Shown one piece after another: positions 1 to 11,139 of a DNA stretch of 64,000 bases. The DNA is from Acanthosepion pharaonis (Eukaryota; Mollusca; Cephalopoda; Sepiida; Sepiidae). The notes beneath the pieces were generated by a model. That model was not told where the DNA came from. It did not search any database and worked only from the letters and a program-made list of their open reading frames with translations. The position numbers and the translations under genes are program-made. Location of the stretch: positions 62,001-126,000 of the forward strand of contig CAHIKZ030002641.1 in the NCBI GenBank assembly GCA_903632075.3, given 5' to 3'. Within the stretch, counting starts at the first letter, position 1, and each line of letters begins with the position of its first letter.

Positions 1-129
1 ATTTCCTTTAGTTCCTAGATGGCTTCTGATCCAGCATTGCACTATTTATTTACTCTTGGATAATGAATCCAGTCTGTATAGCAATTTCACCAGCAGTGGG
101 TTGTCAAGTTTGTTTGTTTTTTTTTTTAT

Positions 130-1300
130 TTTTTTTTTATTGCTGTTATAAGTAATAGGGAGTCTGAAAATATTTATATTTTTTATTTTTATTTCTAGAG
201 ATGGAGTCAAGTGCCAAGTCTATTGCACAAATCTCTTCATGGAAAATGTAAATTTCTTTGGGCAAATATACTGTTGCACATCTTGTTTCATTTTTGTATT
301 TTGATTCATCCGTGAAGATGTATGAATGTCTTGGAGAATTGATTTTGATTACTTTCTAATTCCTCTAGAAATATAAATGGATACGTACTTTTCTGTATGA
401 CGTTTGCAGAATTTTAGTTTTATTTCCGGTATTTTAAAGGTCCAAGGTGGTCTATTTTGTATGATTGTATTATGGATTCTAGATAGATGTGTTTCTGCTC
501 CTTGAATGATGGGTTTCATACGAAGTCCAAAGGTTTTTATGACTTTCTCTTTTTGTTGGAAGAGGTTCCTGTATTTTAGATTAAATGTGACATTGTAGGC
601 AGGTTTAGAGGGGGCTTGCTTTGAGTTTTACATAGTCATGTAGAGCTAGTTTGTCCTGTATAAGTTTTGGTGAAGGTTCGTTTTCTTCTACATACAAATT
701 TTTTACAGATGTTCTAAATGCTCCAAGCGTCAATCTCAAATCTTCATGGTAGATTGGGTTAAGTATTTTGAGAGATCATATCCTTGCTGATTGGTATACG
801 AAGACTCCATAGTCGAACTTGCTTGAATCGAATTAATTTGCTGTAGAATTTGAGTAGCGCTTGTCCTCTGAAGATATCGTAGCGTCCATACTTCTGACAC
901 TTGAAACACCTCAAGGGGATGGGATAAAATGTTCGACCTTCCCAATCGTAAGTTAAATATCAATATATATGTATGTGTTAAAATTTGTTGATCTCCCCTT
1001 CTATAGTTAGTAATCCCTTGCTTTTCCAAATCTGCATTTATTTGCTCAAGTGTAGCCATGGACAGCCCTCAATTTCTGACAACGCCCTTTGAAGTGTTAA
1101 GCCTTTCATGTGGACACGCTTTAAATTGCTAAACGTCTTCACTTTGAGATTATTATCTGCGTGTTTTTTTGTTTTTTTCTTTTTGACGTCCACAAGTAGA
1201 TTGCCAATTCTCATTCTTCTCATTGTTCACGTATTTACCCTGCTAGTTATGTCTTTTTCGATCAAAATTAGTGAGAGATTGGCCAGACGAGTTTCTTCCA
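130..1300 (-). pseudogene. Degenerate RNase H-bearing LINE (I/R1/Jockey-like), ORF1 joined to ORF2 end
   Basis: Read on the minus strand, about 1220 to 880 resembles a gag-like ORF1 of a non-LTR retrotransposon: KVKTFSNLKRVHMKGLTLQ, then DLEKQGITNYRRGDQQ and THTYILIFN, then a frameshifted VEHFIPSP piece of the kind that precedes a CCHC knuckle. From about 815 to 690 the text is the ORF2 region after the RT (DYGVFVYQSAR, NPIYHEDLRLTLGAFRTS, LYVEENEP). About 345 to 205 reads like an RNase H start (YIFTDESKY, then an EEICAIDLALDSI segment). Endonuclease and RT are missing, so ORF1 seems joined to the ORF2 end by an internal deletion. Several stops and frameshifts make it non-functional. RNase H argues for the I/R1 side of the LINEs; the clade is inference. 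Confidence 0.7.
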
Positions 1301-3252
1301 GGCATTCGATTATTATAAACCTTGAGAATCCTATCCCAGGATCTATTTCTCAATCAGTCAGATTTCTTTTGGATTTTTTACTTATATTTACCAGTATATT
1401 TTTTTTCATTGGCCCTGTGCTCCAACTACTACAGATTTCAATTACTATCGATAGTTTACCAAAGGAATTTAACCCATTTGGTTGAGACAGGGATACATCT
1501 ACCAGTATACACTTAATTTTGAACTTCAGTATCCAAAATCTGATGCCCCCACTTGAAACAGTGTTGAAAGTTTCTTTCTCTTCGACTCTATTAACTCTCA
1601 GCCACCGCCTTCTAGTACCTTTAAAATAATAAAGGTTTGGGTGTTTGATCGTTATGTGATCAGTTTGTGAGAAAGTCAGGCTTAACTTTTATAGTTGCTA
1701 GGGCTTGAAATGACCAGCTGATAGATCGGATCGGGTCTCTCCGATCGCCCGTCTAGCCCAATTAAGGACCAAAGAGGAGTGTTGCCTGGTACGTAACTAC
1801 TTGTAGACCCGGCTCATGGACTACTCAGCCTCCAGGCTTTCGTGCTCAGGCATTACGCATGGCCACCTACAGCAAACCGGTGGCTTTATTGGCGAGGTGT
1901 AAGACTCTTACCCCTCTGCAGAAGTTCAGTTGACAAAGGTTTTAACAATAAAATTTTGTTTTTATGCTTTGTGCATTCTTTTTATCCTTGTTTTTTGTGA
2001 AATTTTGAAGGTACCTAATTAAAGAAGTCTTCTAACGAGACTCAATAACTAGGTGAGTGGAAAAGCAAACGAGAATGTATTCCGAGGGAAGGAGATGCTA
2101 GTTCGAGTCTAGTCGAAGCGTTGTTCTTTATTCGCTCTTTACTGAACGCCGGGGATTGGTGGTCTGAACAGCTGCAATGAAAAGTAAGTTAAAATTAAGA
2201 TGAAAGAAACGCTAATCCCAAATTATGGTTGACAATGCTTCATGTAGTAATAAACTACAAGATATGATTCGATTCGGTTAATTCGTTAAAAATCAATATT
2301 TAAACAATACTTTTACCACTTCTCCGAATGCCAATTTAATTTGAAGATGATAGTGGAATCAAAAAGCTAAGCGTCCAGGGTAAGACGATAAACAACATCC
2401 AACAGCAAGGCTTCTGGTCAGGAAGTTTTGAGGAGCGTGGAACCACTTCTTAATTGCTGGTGTTCCCAGGTCGACCCTGACCCGGGGTGGTAGCACCTGT
2501 TAGGGGGTCCCAGCTATGGGCAAATAGTTGACCACCCAAACCAGGGTCAAAACACTATGGAAGTTTAAAAATAGATTTTAATACCAGCAATGAATTTTTG
2601 AAGATAAAATTATTACCAGCAATAAAAATCTTTTTGGTATTAAATAACCCATTGAGGTTGATATGCCGTAAAACAACCCAAACCGGAGCAAACAAACAGC
2701 TAAAATGGTGTTATAAAAGCAACTTTATTACATGAAGACAAATAAGTTTTGCATGTTTTATGTACCGTGACCTTTCAATATTTTTCTTTTCTTTACTATC
2801 CCCCGCCCCGGTCTCTATTCAACCATCCATATATAAATTCTTATTTTATGATCCCTTATCATGACGTAATGGTCACTAAGTTAGTCGAGTTTTATCCTCA
2901 TTCGATGTCCAGCATGTTCCAACATAAAACGAAGCTTATTAAACACCTACAACTCCTTATCCAGAATGCTATCTAAGTGTGATTTCAATCCTCCCTGGGT
3001 ACTCCATACTTTTGGCCTTGTGCCACATCTAAGCTGTGTTTATTAAATCACTATATAGACCAACCCGAGCGCACTGATGTGACCTGAAAGGTAGCCAGGT
3101 GCGCCTCAAGTTATCAGAAGCGCAATTTATGAATTATTTTTATATTTAAAAATCTTTATTTATAAAAAAAAAAAATCTAGAGACACCAAGCACATGGCCT
3201 CCATGTTTAAGTCAAGACTTTGTCATTTGATATTTTAAACTAATTCTTTAAT
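1301..3252. other. Intergenic, no gene seen; repeat fragments
   Basis: No convincing coding exon. The 125-residue open frame at 1108-1485 is hydrophobic low-complexity sequence lying antisense to the LINE relic. A GC-richer block at about 1690-1930 and another at 2400-2560 (with a run near a CCCGGGG-like motif) are probably old repeats that I cannot name. A B-box-like GTTCGAGTC lies near 2101. Positions 2985-3110 resemble the 3' part of the tRNA-derived SINE-C family (the CCATACTTTTGGCCTTG phrase). Confidence 0.4.
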
Positions 3253-3926
3253 CATACTTATAAAACCCAGGTTGTGTGTGTGTACGTTTATATATTGGAT
3301 TGGATTTGCTACATTTTTCAACCGATTTCAACAAAACTTCACAGGACTACACAAAATTACCTTGCGGTGGTTCCGACAGCACCAAAAATTGGAAAAACAC
3401 AATTGTTTTTGCATGAAATCAATTTGAAAACACGATTAAGAGGCATCGCTGTCGCGAGAATGAAAGGAGGACAACTCATATCGAGTTATACTTATTATAA
3501 AACCCAGGTTGTGTGTGTGTGTGTGTGTGTGTTCGTTTATATATGGGATCGGATTTCCTACATTTTTCAACCGATTTCAACAAAACTTCACTTTTTTTTG
3601 GCAGGTAGTGTTTCTTATTGTCTTGCACACTTTTTTCTTTATTTTTACATTCAGAATGCTTTAAAAATTCCATTTCCAAGACAATTGTTTATAATAAAAT
3701 TCCATTCAATCGGTAGACTCATAACGATTGAAAACAATGTTTTTGTTTGAGTTTGGGTTTGACCAATTCGTAAAAAAAAACAAAACAAAAAAAACAACAA
3801 AACAAAAAAAAAAAACTAATTAAGACATGCGTGTCCGTCAACCTTAAACAATAATCTTTATGATGGTCGATACTTGATCTATCTCTTACTGTTACATCCC
3901 CGGGCAACGCCGGGCTCTACTGCTAG
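3253..3926 (+). mobile_element. Non-autonomous Helitron
   Basis: The 3' end has the Helitron signature. A short GC hairpin (CCCGG, spacer, CCGGG at 3898-3914) is followed about 8 bases later by CTAG at 3923-3926 and a flanking T. The left end is placed at a TC preceded by A near 3253, matching insertion between A and T. Inside, a segment starting TATAAAACCCAGGTTGTG occurs twice (about 3260 and 3497) with a (GT)n run, and a phrase beginning CAACCGATTTCAAC follows each copy, so the left end appears duplicated. No Rep/helicase coding remains, so it must have moved in trans. The left boundary is the less certain one. Confidence 0.6.
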
Positions 3927-6344
3927 TCTTTAATAAGAAGGGGATAAAAACCTTTCCTCTTTGCTTTCCCCAACGCATAACATTTCAAAAAAATTGGCAA
4001 AACACATCAAGCACAGATTTCGCACAAGCATACTTAAATATACAATGAAATGTATTTAAAACAAATGCTTATTACATAAGGTTTCTTTTTTCTTTTCCTA
4101 TTATCATAATTCCTGACTGATTTTTCCTCATTAAAATTGAAAGTACACTCCAGAATTTTAATTATTCTACAAGTGCGACCTGAAGTAAAAAAAAAGGTTG
4201 AGAAACGCCGATATCGACATATACGTGCTGAGGCAAAAGTCGTACAGCATAGGGGTTAAATTAATTAATTATGTTTTAAATGTCTAATTTGTTTTGATAG
4301 GTCCTGTTGAATGACCACCGAGGTCACCAGACGTTCCACTCTTGTGATTTTTTTTTATTGTGAGGCCATTTGAAATTCAATCGTTTATCAGACGCTCCCA
4401 AGAAATATTGAGAAACTTAAAGAAAGAATGAAATATGAATGCAGTGAAATGACAGAGAAAACTCCGACGTCTTAATGAATCAGGCAGGCACAGAATTGAA
4501 AATCTGTTTTCAAAAAGGGGGACGACATTTTGAACAGCGTATATAACAATTAAATAACTAGCAAATAAAATTTCCATGTGTAATTATACTTTTAATAAAT
4601 TATCCCCCACCCTCCGGGGGTGGGCAATTTTTGCCTCACCCTGTATTATAACGCATATGCATAATAGATTTCTATCATGAATTTCTGGCTAATATTTCCT
4701 TTGTTTTTTTTATTTATTTAATTTTTTGTCGCAAATCTGAGATCGTTACTCTACGACCATTAATAAATTAATATGATAAGGTTTTATATAAGAACTTGCA
4801 TAATATAAATATGTTAAGTAATTTTTACAACGGAGTCTTGGTTGGTAGTTGGAGTAATTTAATCTTTTCCCAATATTTTCCTGTCCAGAAAAAAAGAACA
4901 AAATTTTAAATATTAATTTAATATGATATTTATATAATTAACATAATCTAATTTATTTAATATAAAATATATTTATTTTCAAGCTATGTAAATTCTTCCC
5001 ACTTTAAAATTTGGCGCAACATAATCTTCCGTCATTTGAATCATCTAGGTTTAATATAAAACTACCTTTTAAAGGCTTGCACGGTAATTTAGATTGTGGC
5101 AGCTTTCCCGTCGGTGTCAGTTCAATTTCAGGTAAGAGCTAAGATGATGAATGCTGATTTTCAAGATATGCATACTCTTCTCGCTTTCAACATTGGTATA
5201 ACCCTATCTTCTCTCCACAACTTTTTCGCCCTGTGCTACACTAGTAAATGTTTATAACAAATCAATGAAAATTAAAAATAGCTGAACGATTCTTAATTTT
5301 CCTTCATCTTAATTTTTTAGTTGCTTATTGCAACTTTATTCGTGCCGTTGGTCTACGGCAGCGAATAATTAGAAATAATAAATTTCAGGTGAGACTGTAA
5401 CTAGCGTCTCGTATGCCTCGAGAAATCCTGATTTAACCATGCCAGCTGATCTTATCGTCTAAGATATGAGGAATTCTATGATTTGTGAAAGTTCAAATCG
5501 AATTTTATCTCTACACAGCCTTCAATCTTTCTTAATTTCTCTCGGCGCAACATTTGCTATTCTCGTTTATCCTTTCTACGATTGCAACATCAATGCCTCT
5601 TAGCTTTCAACTAAAATATCTCGTTGAATGACTACCAAAGCTGTGTCTTATTACAGCCATGTCCCATAAGATTATTACACTTTGTGGTACATGTCAAACA
5701 TTATTATTAAAGTTATGATACGTATTAACATTATTAGTGAGGAATTCGTTACTTATTGGCCTTGCAACTAAGCAGCACTTAATTCAACAATTTCTCAGCA
5801 GTCCCTTATATTAGAATAACTGCCTCATAATCGACAGATTTGTCGAAACATAAAAATAATATCTTCTGTTGTTGACAGCTGTTTCATTCTTAACAAAAGT
5901 ATTTTAAATTCATTGTCAAAATAGAACCACTTTGTCTAATGCAATTAAAAAAAAAATAACTATATTCCTTTTTCTTCTTTTTTAGAAGAATAACAATGAA
6001 CGATTCAACATATTTTCTCGGTCATTTTTATTACAATAAACTCAATGTGTCACAGCCATCTTTGGATATCTTTGTTTGCTTGACACCTGAAAAGAAAGAC
6101 ACGTTGGAAGAATCTATTTGCATGAATCCTTTGCTTTTCAGTGATTGTGTAAATAATAGAAGCTTTGAAATGCCAAACCAACCTTTTCATGGTTGATTTG
6201 TTTTTTACGTATTATCAACTCTTTGTAGGTCATTTAAAGCCGAAACATATTCTGGATTGTAGCAACAATATTTTTGTGTGAGTTAATATTACATAAACAA
6301 TTTTTTGATAATAACAATGATTTTTTCAAGGTAATCACACTATT
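3927..6344. other. AT-rich intergenic DNA, nothing recognised
   Basis: No exon, RNA gene or named repeat could be supported. Open frames here (for example 5996-6196) are short and show no family resemblance or splice structure. A short near-palindrome lies around 4595-4630 (CCCCCACCCTCCGGGGGTGGG). Confidence 0.4.
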
Positions 6345-6480
6345 TAACCCCTAGATGAGGATGATGGGTTCATGCCTTTCCCCAACGGTATTTAAGCGTA
6401 AGTGAATGTAACGAACTCGACTGGAATTCAAACTCGGTTCTCTCCGATTTCTTATTCCGGGTCGCAAACATTTTGGTGGA
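6345..6480 (-). mobile_element. SINE-B fragment
   Basis: On the minus strand this matches the tRNA-like SINE that is longest at 46500-46805. It has an internal GAGTTTGAATTCCAGTCGA box, then GTTACATTCACTTACG, then a GGAAAGGCATGAACCC segment and the GGTTAAATAG phrase. It is an old copy with many substitutions and no visible coding role. Confidence 0.6.
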
Positions 6481-6542
6481 TTTCTTGAAGAAAGGAACCT
6501 TAGAGTCTGTTTATATCTCTGAGATCAGGTATTATGATTACT

Positions 6543-6793
6543 TACATTATTTACATTATTCAGACTGTTATCCTCATCTTCGTTGCTATATTAATAACAT
6601 TTCGGCCATTTTACGCTCCGGCCTTCTTCAGGTGATTGAAATTTCGAACCGAACACTTTATTTCATCCACCGGAGTAGAACAATCAGTTCGGTTCGAAAT
6701 TTCAATCACCTGAAGAAGGCCGGAGCATACAACGACCGAAACGTTGTGAATATGGCAATGAATATGAGGATAACAGTACTAATAATGTAAATG
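6543..6793. repeat. Foldback element with perfect 40-bp inner arms and hammerhead-like cores
   Basis: Positions 6615-6654 and 6687-6726 are perfect reverse complements (40 bases each) around a 32-base loop. The match continues outwards with substitutions to about 6543 and 6793. Each arm carries the SINE-A tail phrase CTGAAGAAGGCCGGAG followed by a GAAACGTTG box, on the minus strand in the left arm and on the plus strand in the right arm. This is the same arrangement as the other foldbacks here. It is best read as two SINE-A/Penelope-type tails joined head to head. Confidence 0.75.
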
Positions 6794-7569
6794 GTATAAG
6801 GAATCTTAGCGTTAAATATAAAAAGGAGTAGAGGAGGAGGCCAACGGTTGAAAGAAAACGAGGTTCTATCCCAAATAAATCCAGGTGAGACTTTCCCTTT
6901 CCGGATAAAAATTGCACTAAAAAGTCAGGATAAATTTATGAAGAAAAAATTTAAAATTTAAAAATTAATAATACCTAAGAATTAACTTAATTTTATTAAT
7001 GCAGTTTAAAACTGATATTGTTCACTAACATCAATAGTATGTATATACATTGTTAAATACAATATCGCCAAATCTTTTAGGCCACATATACTTTTATAGT
7101 GCTTCATTTAAATAATGCAATGGCTTATTTTAACATTTCTACGCCCCCTCCATTTAAAGGGTCTGATAAGCACAAAATAAACTTCGTTTATTTTGTGCTT
7201 TCGTTAATTTTAAATTACCTTCTAAAAATTATAACATATCTTTTTACTTTTTGTCAAAAGAATTAAAATCCTTAAAAACGTTTTGCAGCCTGTGTGACTT
7301 TTACAAAAAGAACATTTTAAGTTAAGACTTATTCGACTTATTTTCTGATATTAACTTCCAAATGATTATTGACCAAATCGCTTTTTTTAAGCTAACACTT
7401 CCAAACTATTTTTAATAGCATCACTATTTGTGACATAGGCGATCATGGTTCTATATGGATTGCCTTTCTTTATTGTGTGAATTGTCATGGCTTTCTGGGA
7501 AAGATAGTGGAGTGGTTTCTCGTTATTTTCTCCAAGGTATTTGGAATTCACATTTTCTTTTTCTCATAA
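6794..7569. other. Intergenic DNA, no gene seen
   Basis: AT-rich, with one short palindrome near 7158-7202 (AAAATAAAC ... GTTTATTTT around TTC). No exon or repeat family could be named. Confidence 0.4.
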
Positions 7570-7745
7570 ACTAGGCTAGAGAATCTAGTCTGCCTTTCTA
7601 TTTAAGCCATAGCTGGGGAGGGGAGTTGAAGTCATGTCTTTCCCAACAGTATTAATATGAAAGTGAACGCAATAGTATTGGCTAGAATTTAAACTGGAAT
7701 CTCTGATTCCATTTTCTAGGTCGATGACCGCTACACACACAACAC
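7570..7745 (-). mobile_element. SINE-B fragment
   Basis: The minus strand shows the SINE-B order: anticodon-like region near 7720, GATTCCAGTTTAAATTC, a diverged TTCACTTTCAT phrase, GGGAAAGACATGACTTC and a GGCTTAAATAG end. It is diverged from the copy at 46500. Confidence 0.5.
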
Positions 7746-8595
7746 CAAGATTTAAAAACTAAGTAAAAACAAACTTTTTTTTTCAAGTCTACACGAACAT
7801 TTAACTGGTATAAGGTATTCAACTTCCGAATAATATTTTGCACGGCATATTTCTTGGGATGTTTTGAGGACTATGAAATACAATTAAACGCTCAACGAAA
7901 ACTTGTTTGTCACAAAACAATAGAGCAATACGGGCTTTTTAATCATCACCCAAAGGCAAATGCCGAATCAAGGATGACGTCTAATGCATTGAAAATGACG
8001 AAGTTGTCCATGAATGTATTCACTGTTAGTCGTTTAGATTTCAGAAGCCGGAACTAGTTAGAAAATGGATTTTATTTCAGTGGGTACATTAATTGAAAGA
8101 AAGATCTGTCAACAAGGTGCGTCGATGAAATCGTTGGGAAAAGCCAATTTTAATTTAACGTTCAAATAAAGAAATTCAAAGCATTCCAGAAGAAAAAGCG
8201 TCACTCAGTCGTTTAGTAAAAAGTTTCAAGAGATGATAAATTTTCTGAGGAAATTTATCAAAGTCCTCTTCCTGCAATGGCCAAGACTTAATGTATTGAT
8301 TCTCCTGGCCGTAAAAATGTTTATTTCTCCTCCTTATATCGTCTTGTGATCTAAGAGTTATTATGATTTTATGGCTTTCCTTAGTAATTCTTTTCATCAC
8401 ATTACCTTAAAAATCCTATGAAGTCGGGTCATGTTTTCTCTTTTTCTCATTGGTTAATGTACAAAACTTGTAACTAGATCATTTTTATATTACTAAGAAT
8501 GAAACAAGACGTAAAAAATGTGTTGAGTTCATGCCTTTTAGTTTTATTCTTTGATTTTTGTTAATAAAGTTATTTTTATTCTCTAATCGATACTA
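7746..8595. other. Intergenic DNA, no gene seen
   Basis: Two short open frames (7854-8057 plus, 8176-8400 minus) have no recognisable domain and no consistent splice sites. They are not called as genes. Confidence 0.4.
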
Positions 8596-8775
8596 AGATG
8601 TGTGGATAGAGTAATTGTTATTGACGCGAAAAGTGGATACGGCAAGCGGAGTTCAAATTCCGACCTAGTCTATTGCGTCTATATTTCTACTGATGCTCTT
8701 GGAAAAGGCATGAATCCATCATTTCTCCCTCTAGTTATAGGTTAAATATCTTTGAATGACAACTAAAGGACAGGA
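8596..8775 (+). mobile_element. SINE-B copy, diverged
   Basis: Begins GTGTGGATAGAGTAATTG and has a GAGTTCAAATTCCGAC B-box-like segment about 50 bases on. The characteristic CTCTTGGAAAAGGCATGAATCC and GGTTAAATATC follow. The order matches the SINE at 46500-46805. Confidence 0.55.
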
Positions 8776-9865
8776 CAACTCTGAATTCAAACGTGTAAAG
8801 AAATCAGCGAGAAACCATTTCATGATCTTTACCAAGAGGTTATAACAATTTCACAAGTCACGTAATCCATTAGGGTAGTTTTAATTCGGAGACTTCTTTC
8901 TCCTAGACTAGACACCAACCAAAGCTATTTACCTTGAATATAACCAAGGTTATTTACCTTGAATATATAGATTCATATAACATATGAACAAAAAAAAACA
9001 ACTTATGCTTACAACCAGAAAGAAGCAGTTGAAATTTCCTGCAAACATATTGAAAAAAGAGAGCCTCGAGAATTTAACACTGTAGGAACATAGTGAAAGT
9101 AAGAGAGGCAAGAATGAAAAAGGTTGTGATCTACTTAACGAGTTTGTGTGAATGGATGAGAAAATAGTGACAAAAAGTACAGGATCAAAAGGTACTTAGG
9201 GCTTAGGATGTTGTGGAGAGCTGTGATTTGGCCGTGTCCTGAAAGGATTTGACACAGAAAAGAACGAGGAAAATCATTGTAAAACGTTGTCTCCTTGTAC
9301 TATTTCAGGCCCTTCTAGGGCAAGTTCTATCGCTTTTCAGGCCGTTGTGTATCGTCGTATCCCGAAAGTAACAGATGTTAACAATGTCAGACGAACATGA
9401 AACACGGTAGAAGAAACATGGCGCGCATCGTTGTAAAATGTTTGCTGATTTACGCCAACTTGTTATTCATTCTCTTGACCTTTCATTCATGCAAGTGAAG
9501 ACATTTGCACGTGAAAATGAATACATCTGTATTTTATGTGTGGAAGTCTGGAGCCTGTTTGGTGGTGGTGGTGGTGATGGGGGCTCTGTCCGTACGTGTC
9601 AGTAGTTCCTAATTAATCTCGATCTGTTGTTTCTGTCTACCTCCTTCCTCTTCCCTCCCTTCCTCCCTCTCCTTTTTTTGTCTCCTCCTCCTCACACTCC
9701 TCCTTCCATCTCACCTTCATCATTTTCTAGCCTTCATTGTGAAAAGAGTGCTCAATACTGAGTAGAGCTAATAATATTTATTTAAATTTATAACATATGC
9801 ATGTTAAAAGATCACTAGAAAAGTTGCAATTTTGTAGATATCTTATAACATGCATATGTTTCCTT

Positions 9866-9867
<2 letters not shown>
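8776..9867. other. Intergenic DNA, no gene seen
   Basis: Contains a short direct repeat (ACCTTGAATATA at about 8931 and 8957) and a pyrimidine-rich block of CCTCC/CTCCT units at 9638-9720. No exon or element could be assigned. Confidence 0.4.

Positions 9868-9901
<34 letters not shown>
9868..9901. repeat. (TA)n microsatellite
   Basis: Uninterrupted alternating A/T directly beside the left pLTR-like arm of the Penelope element. A similar array (12521-12547) lies beside the right arm. Confidence 0.9.
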
Positions 9902-9903
<2 letters not shown>

Positions 9904-10042
9904 TAATAAAAATAGAATTTGTCACTTAGCTGATTCATGTTATATTCAGCATCTCGACCGACTCTGGAGTTTCTTGGATTAATTTTTCTGTAATTGCTCA
10001 GTCCATTCGTCTGGAGATTTCAGCAGTTGACTGTCGTCTTCT

Positions 10043-10076
<34 letters not shown>

Positions 10077-10135
10077 CAAACATATAGTGTATAGGGGCAG
10101 CAGATCATTGTTCAGACATATATTGTTAGATATAA
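9902..10135 (-). repeat. Left pLTR-like arm of Penelope-like element (inverted copy of 12305-12525)
   Basis: This segment is the reverse complement, with substitutions, of 12305-12525. Shared landmarks are AATAGAATTTGTCACTTAGC, CTCGACCGACTCTGGAGTTTC, CTCAGTCCATTCGTC and GTGTATAGGGGCAGCA. On the minus strand it holds a decayed hammerhead-like core: CTGATGA has become CAGACGA, while GAAAC, stem III and the GUC remain. Inverted pLTR-like ends are known for Penelope-like elements. A (TA)n/(GA)n interruption lies at 10042-10076. Confidence 0.7.
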
Positions 10136-10139
10136 CAGA

Positions 10140-10154
10140 CAACGAATTTGTCTG

Positions 10155-10185
<31 letters not shown>

Positions 10186-10255
10186 GGACATGGAATCTAT
10201 AGCTTCATAGAGACTGTCAGTTTCATGCTTCAATGAAGCGTGAAACTGTCGGTCA
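10140..10255. repeat. Short palindromes and (TA)n beside the pLTR arm
   Basis: ATAACAGACAA and TTGTCTGTTAT (10132-10160) form an 11-base inverted repeat before a (TA)n run. AGTTTCATGCTTCA and TGAAGCGTGAAACT (10219-10247) form a second hairpin, related to the palindrome at 12625-12728. Confidence 0.6.
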
Positions 10256-10612
10256 TCATGTAGTGTTGATTCCTATATCCACACAATCTCCAGTGTTGAA
10301 CACTCTTTCGTTATATATAAGCAATATTTAGTAATATACAGGCTACCCATAAATTCTGTACAACTTTTACGGTTTATTGCATCCAATAAAGTTACCTTGA
10401 TCGTTTACATATATTTGTTGCAGAGCAGTTGCACCACTTGCAACTCTCAATAAAATATTTCCAACCCGGTAGATTGGAAGAGGCGGGCCAGTTTGCTGGC
10501 CACCCAGATCACCAGATGTAATTTGTATAAACTTCTTTTGATGAGGATACCTTAAAAACTTTTGCGTTTATACATATTGTCTTTATACATGTCTATTTTT
10601 TATATGCATGTG

Positions 10613-10615
<3 letters not shown>

Positions 10616-10667
<52 letters not shown>

Positions 10668-10668
10668 T
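10616..10668. repeat. (CA)n-(TA)n compound microsatellite
   Basis: About 36 bases of CA repeat pass directly into a TA repeat. Compound CA/TA junctions of this form recur at 32252, 40432 and 52818. Confidence 0.9.
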
Positions 10669-10761
10669 ATTTTAGGATATTACAACAAAATGTATCGAGC
10701 CCTCTTTTAAATTAAATGTTACCAACATTGGAAGTGTACTCTATTCGTTCTCATCGTACCT

Positions 10762-10762
<1 letters not shown>

Positions 10763-10802
<40 letters not shown>
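10763..10802. repeat. (TA)n microsatellite
   Basis: Roughly 40 bases of alternating T/A, just 3' (in element sense) of the hammerhead-like segment below the Penelope ORF. Confidence 0.9.
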
Positions 10803-10805
<3 letters not shown>

Positions 10806-10901
10806 TGTTGGAGGTACAAAACCGTAATATTGCAAGGAATAGATACAAATTATTTCCTAAAGGCATTATGAAAATAAAAAATAAAAGATGATAACACTTA
10901 C

Positions 10902-10945
10902 AGAACAGACCAACCGGTTTCGTTCCCAAGCTCATCAGGGTCGAC
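10902..10945 (-). ncRNA. Hammerhead-like motif 3' of the Penelope ORF
   Basis: On the minus strand CCCTGATGA lies at 10940-10932 and GAAA at 10921-10918. A 3-bp stem III (ACC/GGT with a GGTT loop) is followed by C at 10908, giving a GUC cleavage triplet. It lies about 200 bases downstream of the Penelope stop codon, on the same strand. Stem II (GCTTGGGAAC) and stem I pair poorly as written, so this is probably decayed or needs a different fold. Hammerheads in Penelope-like elements are established; this instance is inference. Confidence 0.4.
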
Positions 10946-11139
10946 TGGGAACAATTTAACAATTATTGCAATATATATTGACTCGCACAAACACCCTACA
11001 TACAATTAAAACATTAAAAAATGAAATGATTAATGGTATGAGGGGAGAAAAAATATATATATTTAAAATCGCGAATATGCACAGCACAAAGGGGAAAAAA
11101 AATTATAACGGGGAATGTGAGGGGAATGTATGATAGACA

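Noticed and set aside
1108..1485. 125-residue hydrophobic open frame, plus strand
   Set aside because: It lies antisense to a recognisable LINE ORF1 relic. Its composition comes from TTTTC-rich sequence, and there is no splice or family support.
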